A stretch of 64,000 nt of DNA from Microstegium vimineum (taxonomy: Eukaryota; Streptophyta; Magnoliopsida; Poales; Poaceae). Below, piece by piece: positions 58,450 through 64,000 of the stretch. The stretch's first letter is position 1, and each line of letters opens with the position of its first letter. The notes beneath the pieces are model-generated. The model was given only the letters and a program-made list of their open reading frames with translations, ran no database searches and was not told the DNA's origin. Location: contig CM039119.1 in NCBI GenBank assembly GCA_022036555.1, positions 5,022,001-5,086,000 on the forward strand. Reading direction: 5' to 3'. A program made the translations under genes and the position numbers.

Positions 58450-61400
58450 CTTTAAAATCCCCCGGGGGGTTTTCATTGTGTGGGTACATTCCCAATTTTA
58501 AATGGCCTTTTTGTCCGATATGGTGCAGGCCCGCAAACCCCCCGTCGAATCCCCCGACGACTACTCTCCCCCGGGGGGGCACTGGGTAAAAGAGTTTGCC
58601 GGCCCTCGGGCCCTCCGGGGCCCCTGCCCGACCCCTGGCGTTCTGTCCCGGTCGACCCGGGGGTGGCAAAAACCCGAAACGAGGTTTTGGGCCCACGTGT
58701 GAAGGGGTTGGACCCCGAGGGCCCCCTTCCCCCCCACTGAGGGCGGCTGGGTTTTCCCCCTCACCCCCGCGTCTGGGTGAAGCGGGAGCGGGGTTCCCCC
58801 CGAGTGTCCCCCGACCCCCCGGCCCCCGGCCCGGAAAACGGAGAAGGTTGTTGATGGCCCCGGGGGTGTTGAGGTTCCCCCCGGTGTAGCCCCCCAAAAT
58901 TCCCCCGGCCCTTTTGGGGGGGCGTTTTCCCCGAAGCTTGCCGAAAAAAAATAACGTAAAACCCGAAAGCAGAAAAAGGGGGGGAAGGAAGACCCCCAAA
59001 ACCCGAAAACATCCCTTGGGCCCGCCCATCCAAGGCGGAGTGGCTGCCGGCCCTCGAGTGATGGGGCGGCGAAAAAATCAGAGGACACCCCGCTTGGGGG
59101 GAGCCCCATGGTCTTGATCCCCGCCGAGGGCCCCTTTTGCTTCATCGCCCCCAGCCCAAGGGGTGCGCGGGCCGGGCCCTTCCCTCCAGGCGGCTGAGGT
59201 CGCGCTCGGGGGGGGGGGGTCGAGGTTCCCCCACCCCGGGGCCTCCTCCGTGGCCTTGCGTTGGGCCTCGAGGGGGCCCATCCCGCTCTTGCCCAACGGC
59301 GATGGTGACGAAGGGCATCATCGAGCTTCGCCTGCCCCGACGAAAAGGCCCCTCCCGGGTTTTCCTTTGGACAGCCTCGTAGCCGGCCTTCTCGTAGGGA
59401 CCCTCGATCAGCATCCTTTTGGATAGTCCCCGCCTCCGCCTTGCATGAGGCGGTCTCATCCCTCGCCTTCTCCAGAGAGGCGTGAAGGGTCGGAGCTGCC
59501 CCTGTACCCGGAGAATGTACCGGACTTCTCGTACGACCTCACCCGCAGGACTGACAAGGAAAAGCGAAAACGTCAACAAACGGCAACCAGGCAGTGCAAA
59601 ACGCTATCTAAGGTGGAAAAAAACCTACCCCATCCCCCGGTATGTCGTGGCGGCGACCCCCGGCGCGAGTACCGGTGCTGACCAGCCCGGAGCTCCTCGA
59701 CGCTCTCCCACCGTCGAAGCTCGGACTGGTCATCGAGCGTGGGAAGAGTCGCTCGGGGTTCGAGGGTCCGCCACCTCGAGAACCTCCTGGCCCCACGCCG
59801 CGCTGCGGGCGGCGATCCTCTGCTCCATCGGCCCGGGTGACGCCAATGCGAGGTCCCCCCTCCTTGGTAAAAGGAAAAGGGCGAGGCTTCCTCCTCGGCG
59901 CCACCTCGCAAAGGACGTCGAGGCCCTGCGCGATGAAGGGCTCCCAAAGGTCAATACCCAGCAGAGCGAAACCACTGCGTTCGAGCAAATCGAAGTGCAA
60001 CTTACCTTGAGACGCCGACCCCCCAAACCCCCAGGGGGGTCGAGCCACCCTCCGGCTCCGCCCGGGGAGCCGCGATGATGGCCAGTTCCGCGGGTCCACC
60101 AACTCGGCCACCCCTTCGTCCACTTGGGCGGGGGTGGACTCCAAACAGGGATCTCACCCTGAGCCGGCGCGGATGGGCCCTCGACACGCTCGAGCTGGGC
60201 GAGCTCCCCAAAGCCGCCAGACCCGGGCCAGCGCCCCGCCGTCGGGTGAGCCGGGGCCTCCCGCTCGGCCGTAGGAACTTGGGCCCCCGACCACCTCCAT
60301 CTCCGGGCCGCGCCCGATGTCGGTAAGGAGCTCCACGCCCCCGGGGGCCGGACGCGACCCTTCCGACGGCCGCGCAGGCTCCGCGACCGTCGCTTCGACG
60401 GCTACCACCGCGGCGGGTCCGCCTCCTCCGCCCTTTGGGTAGGCGCGAGGCCCCCTGTGCCTCCCCCCCGCCGCCACCTCCGGGGTCGTGGCGCCGGTGC
60501 CCCCCAGGGGCGACCGTCGAAGGGGGCGGGGCTGTCGGACCAACCTCGACGGCGGCTTGCACACAGCCCCCGTCTTTAGCTTTTGAGGGGGGGGAGCGCA
60601 ACCCCCAGCGGCGCTTCGACCTGAAAAGGAGGGACGGTTTTCGCGATAATAAGCACGAGTCCTCACCAACGGAAAAGGGAAAAAAAAAACGCACAACCAC
60701 GAACTCGACTTACCCCCCCGGAGCCCGACGCTTCGGCTCGGCGCCCGCCGGGCTGGTCGAGTTGGGATGCCACTGCCTGGGGGGCGGGGGTCGAGGCGGC
60801 ACTCGCCCCTTCTCCTGGGGAGGGGCCGGCGGGCCACCGTCGGCTTCTTGCTGGCCCCCACCCCCGCCGGGGTCGATGCCCGGCGTCGACGCGGTGGGCT
60901 TCGGGGGCTCGCTCGATCGACTCTTCGCGGCGACGCCACCCTCGCCCTCTTGCCGGTCTCCCCCTGCGCCGGCGGGCCCCGGGACCCGGCCGCGGTCGAC
61001 GCAGCGGGCGTCGGGGGCTCGCTCGATCGACCCCCGACGAGGGCCGCGGCGTCTGCGACCGCGTTCGCCGCGGCGCGACTTCCTGCGAGGCCACGGGGCG
61101 CTCCGCCCGTGGCCCAACTTCAACAGGAGGGGCCGACTTCGAGGTCGACCCCCCTCCCCACCGGTAGCAGCAGCCGCCTGCTCAGGCGCCGTCTCCTCGC
61201 CCTCCTCCTCCTCGTCTTCCTCATCCTCCTCCTCGTCCTCCTCCTCGAGGGCGATAGCTCCTCATCGAGGCCCAACCGCCTCTGTTGGGCCCAACGCTGC
61301 TTCCTTGCTCTTTCTCTAGAGCCTTCTTGGTCTTCCTCTCCTTCTTCTTGTCCTTGTCGGCCTTCTGCTTCTCCGCGCGGAGGCGGTTCGCATCCCTCGT

Positions 61401-62452
61401 GGCCCGGTCCTCCGGCACCGGCGGAAGCGAGCGCTTGTAGGACACATTCCCCTGCGGGACGCAAGGTGGTCAGAGAACAAGCAGAGAGGACGGGAGGGGC
61501 GGGGCGCGAGGACTTAAAGTAAAAGGAAGGATCTTACCAGCTCGTAGAAGCCCTCGTCCGGCTTCATGGGGACCTTCGCGACATCCTTGAGGGCGAACCC
61601 CCCCCCCCCCCCCGCGAAAAAGCGGCGGACGCGGCTGGCCACGCGGTCTGGGGTCAACTCCTCCTCGACGAAGCGGCACCCCGACACATCGACCCCCGGA
61701 CCCATCTCGTCGAGACGGAGGGGGCGAGCCATCAGCGGCAGAACCCCCGTCGGTGGAACGCTGATGCAGCGATCTCCACGGTAAGGCCCTTCTCCTTCAG
61801 ACGCCTGAGCGCGTCCAGCAAGCCCTTGAGGTGTTTTTGCTTGTCTGTCGGAACGCCGTACCTCCAGCGCTCCGGCTCGGCGTTGAGTGTCCTCCCGGTG
61901 TACGCTGGGAGCAGACCGTCGTCGTTCCTCAGGTAGAACCATCCTGAATGCACCCGGAATGGCTCGAGGATGGGTTCGCAGGGAGCCAGAGCTCAGGCCG
62001 CCTGGCGTAGATGCTGCAGCCTCCGGCCCTGACCTCCCGACGGACGCCCTTGCTGACCGAGGTGGTGAAGAGGTTGGCCTTGAAGATGTGGAGCCACAGA
62101 TCCCAATGGGGCTCGACCCCCAGATAGCCCTCGCACACCGCGGCGAAGACCGCCGCCTGGCTGACGCCGTTAGGAGTGAGGTGCTGGAGCTCCACTTCGT
62201 AGTGGTGGAGGAGCGCGCGCAGGAAGCGGCTGGGTGGAACCCCCAGTCCCGCCGGTGGAAGGCCTCGAGCGACACCACGTACCCCTCCGGCGGGTTGGGC
62301 TCGGCGTGGTCCGGCGGCGGAGCTATCCACTCCGGCCTCTCCGTCGAGGTGACGGGTCGGAGAAGCCCGCTCTCCACTAACCCCTCCAGGTACGACTGAC
62401 GGACCGAGGAACGAGGCCAGGCGCCGGCGCCGAAGAGCTGGAAGGTGGCCAT
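58450..62452 (-). pseudogene. antisense spliced gene of Tat element 2
   Basis: Homologous to 9085-13654 of element 1. Exons: 62452-61538, 61451-60714, 60620-59629, then from 59550 downward into poorer sequence. Introns 61452-61537, 60621-60713 and 59551-59628 have GT...AG ends and lie at the same places as in element 1. The first junction keeps phase 0 (CTG / GGGAATGTG). Landmarks: LDDQSELRRWESVEELRAG before 59629, and a HASLEKARDETASCKAEAG coiled-coil start after 59550. Frameshifts occur in exon 1 and downstream, partly at C runs (for example 61599-61614), so some may be sequence errors. Confidence 0.75.
61538..62452 (-). pseudogene. antisense gene of element 2, first exon
   Basis: ATG at 62452. 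The domain reads LVESGLLRPVTSTERPEW, PNPPEGYVVS, then after a frameshift LLHHYEVELQHLTPNG and VCEGYLGVEPHWDLWLH, then after another GWFYLRNDDGLLP and back to MARPLRLDEMGPGVDVSG. It is the same gypsy-type transposon domain as 12758-13654, without the amber stops seen there. Three frames are needed to follow it. Confidence 0.78.
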
Positions 62453-62642
62453 GGGAACGGTGGGTTGCTCGGGTTTGGAGGAGGAAGGTACGTTCCCTAT
62501 CTTTCTCTTTCTCTCTCACTCGCGCAGATTTCCTGCTCGCGGGACGCCTAAGGCAGAGGCGGAGAGAAGAAGGCGAGGAAGACGAAGGCAAGGAGGCGGG
62601 GAAGGCAAGTGCGAGTAAAGGGCACGGATACCTCGCCCTCAC

Positions 62643-62650
62643 TATTTATA
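62643..62650 (-). promoter_or_regulatory. TATA box of antisense gene, element 2
   Basis: TATAAATA on the - strand, about 190 bases upstream of the ATG at 62452, with the same flanking blocks as at 13829-13836. Confidence 0.7.
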
Positions 62651-62860
62651 CGCGGAAGGCCAACCGACGGATCCGGCACAGGCAAGAGAGTCTCCGCATT
62701 TAATTCGCCTGTACTTCCTTCCTCGTATTCCCTCCAGGATAAGGCGTAACGTCCCATCATCGGGTTCCGCGCCGCACTCCACGCTGTAACCGCACTGTTG
62801 CGCCGAACGGACACCGCCTAAAAAGGCGCGCGGACGGAAACGTCGCCTTCGAGGGTAAGA

Positions 62861-63986
62861 AATCTTGAGGCAGCAAGAGCTGGCCCTCGAAAGAGGGTTC
62901 GACAGCTACCCTCGAGTGCCCGAGGCCAGAAATGACCTCGGGTTAGGACCTCGGTCCGCCCCCAAAATCTCGAGGGGACAAAGGCCCGGCCTACGAACGG
63001 GCTCGATAGCCCCCTCGAGTACTCGAGGCCTGATAAGGGCCTCGGGTCGTCAACTGCAGATCGTACATGGCCTCGAAGGGATAAAGGCTGGCCCGTCCGG
63101 GGGTTCGACAGCCTCCCTCGAGAGCTCCGACACAGGTATGTCCCCAAGTTCAATACAACGACCACCTGCTTTTCCCCTCGGCGGTCCACAAGGTCGGACT
63201 CCTCCTCTGAGGATAGCGTCGGATGACGAACCATCCGTCAAATCTTGAGGGAGCGAAGGCTGGCCCTTACATAGGGTTCGACAGCCGCCCTCGAGTACCT
63301 GAGGTCAGGAAGGACCCATGGTTATCGGACTCCGGTCCACCCCCAAATCTTGAGGGACCGAAGGCTGGCTCCACGAACGGAGTTCGACAGCCGCCCGCAA
63401 GTACACGAGTCAGGGATGCCCCCGGAGGCTCGAGAACGAACTCTCGAGACTCCCTGGGACATATCCGAGGCATACCTAGGAACACCTAAGGATCCCTACG
63501 CTGGGAGGCATCGAGCCACCAACTCCTATCGAACGGGGTTGGCACCTTGGTGGTCCATATGGTCGTGCTTAGCGAGCCATACGGCTTGCTTAACAATGAG
63601 AACGCCTCCGGGCCGCTAGTTGATCCCTATCGAACGGGGTCGAGTTCTCACTCGGATTTTTAGCCGTACAGGGCACCATTTCTAATGGACTCATGCCCGA
63701 GAACAGCTCACCGAGGACTTCGGGCTCGTCGTCCTAACGAGGATAGCTCGATGCTCTTCACCCACGATCCGAGCGAAAGGATCCGTGGGAAGGACGCTAC
63801 GAGGTAGTGAAGGCCCAGCCATTCGAGGGCTCGAGGGCCCGACTACGCACGGCACCCCTCGACGAAAGAGGGTCAAAAACTCGTAACCTGGCAGACAGAG
63901 TCGACCTCTCGGGCGGGGCGCTCTGACTCCAGCGGTGCTCGAGGGAGCGAAGGCTGGCCCTCGGTAGGGTTCGACAGCCGCCCTCG
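62861..63986. repeat. six palindromic repeats upstream of antisense promoter, element 2
   Basis: Units at about 62861-62916, 62966-63019, 63071-63122, 63241-63296, 63346-63400 and 63938-63986 share (T/C)GAGGGAGCGAAGGCTGG and GGTTCGACAGCCGCCCTCGAG, with inverted arms. Element 1 has two such units. Between units lies the conserved 3' region (63420-63930). Confidence 0.75.
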
Positions 63987-64000
63987 AACACTTCTCTTTG

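Larger units (their letters stand above)
51925..64000 (+). mobile_element. Tat-lineage Ty3/gypsy retrotransposon, element 2 (3' end off window)
   Basis: It starts with the same TGTCGGGTAC and AAGGTAAGGGGTACC as the LTR at 14932, preceded by a possible target base set ATACT. Its 3' internal region aligns in order with 8.6-14.9 kb of element 1: spacer, antisense gene, antisense promoter, palindromic repeats, conserved 3' region. The gag-pol interval (about 52.1-58.4 kb) is unreadable. The 3' LTR is beyond the window. Confidence 0.85.

Overview
The window is plant nuclear DNA, almost certainly from a grass. Evidence: Tat-lineage Ty3/gypsy retrotransposons carrying an antisense gene, Stowaway and other MITEs, LINE-type retroposons, long TGT...ACA LTRs, and dense nested transposon insertion. 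A panicoid or andropogonoid grass is plausible but not proven. I found no convincing host protein-coding gene, tRNA or rRNA. The only intact open reading frame that looks functional is a hAT transposase.

Left part (1-16296): the 3' three quarters of a Ty3/gypsy element (element 1) in + orientation. Gag runs in from the left edge and is split by a complete hAT DNA transposon (273-4138, perfect 8-bp target duplication). Degenerate gag tail, protease, RT, RNase H and integrase follow (4147-8519). Next comes a spliced antisense gene on the - strand (9085-13654) with its own TATA box, then palindromic repeats, a polypurine-type tract and a 1365-bp 3' LTR (14932-16296).

Middle part (16297-51924): AT-rich intergenic DNA. 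Two arms, about 19.95-37.3 kb and 37.47-50.74 kb, are collinear and look like an old head-to-tail segmental duplication. Transposons inserted independently in each arm: solo LTRs at 22465-26148 and 41449-44302, a truncated LINE at 34196-35700, a non-autonomous LINE-like retroposon at 38169-39729 with a 16-bp target duplication, a copia RT fragment near 47 kb, and several Stowaway, hAT and CACTA-type miniature elements. Part of the block is present a third time at 47.99-48.75 kb.

Right part (51925-64000): a second element of the same Tat family (element 2), same orientation. It begins with an LTR start at 51925. From about 52.14 to 58.43 kb the sequence is corrupted into long G and C runs, where the LTR, gag and pol should lie. 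From about 58.45 kb it is readable again and carries the same antisense gene, with introns at matching positions, the same antisense TATA box and an expanded set of the same palindromic repeats. Its 3' LTR lies beyond the window.

How the parts relate: the sense strand of the retrotransposons encodes the replication proteins, and the antisense strand of the 3' region encodes a separate spliced gene. In element 1 both are dead, with 8 stops in pol and 6 in the antisense gene. The hAT inserted into element 1 later and is still open.
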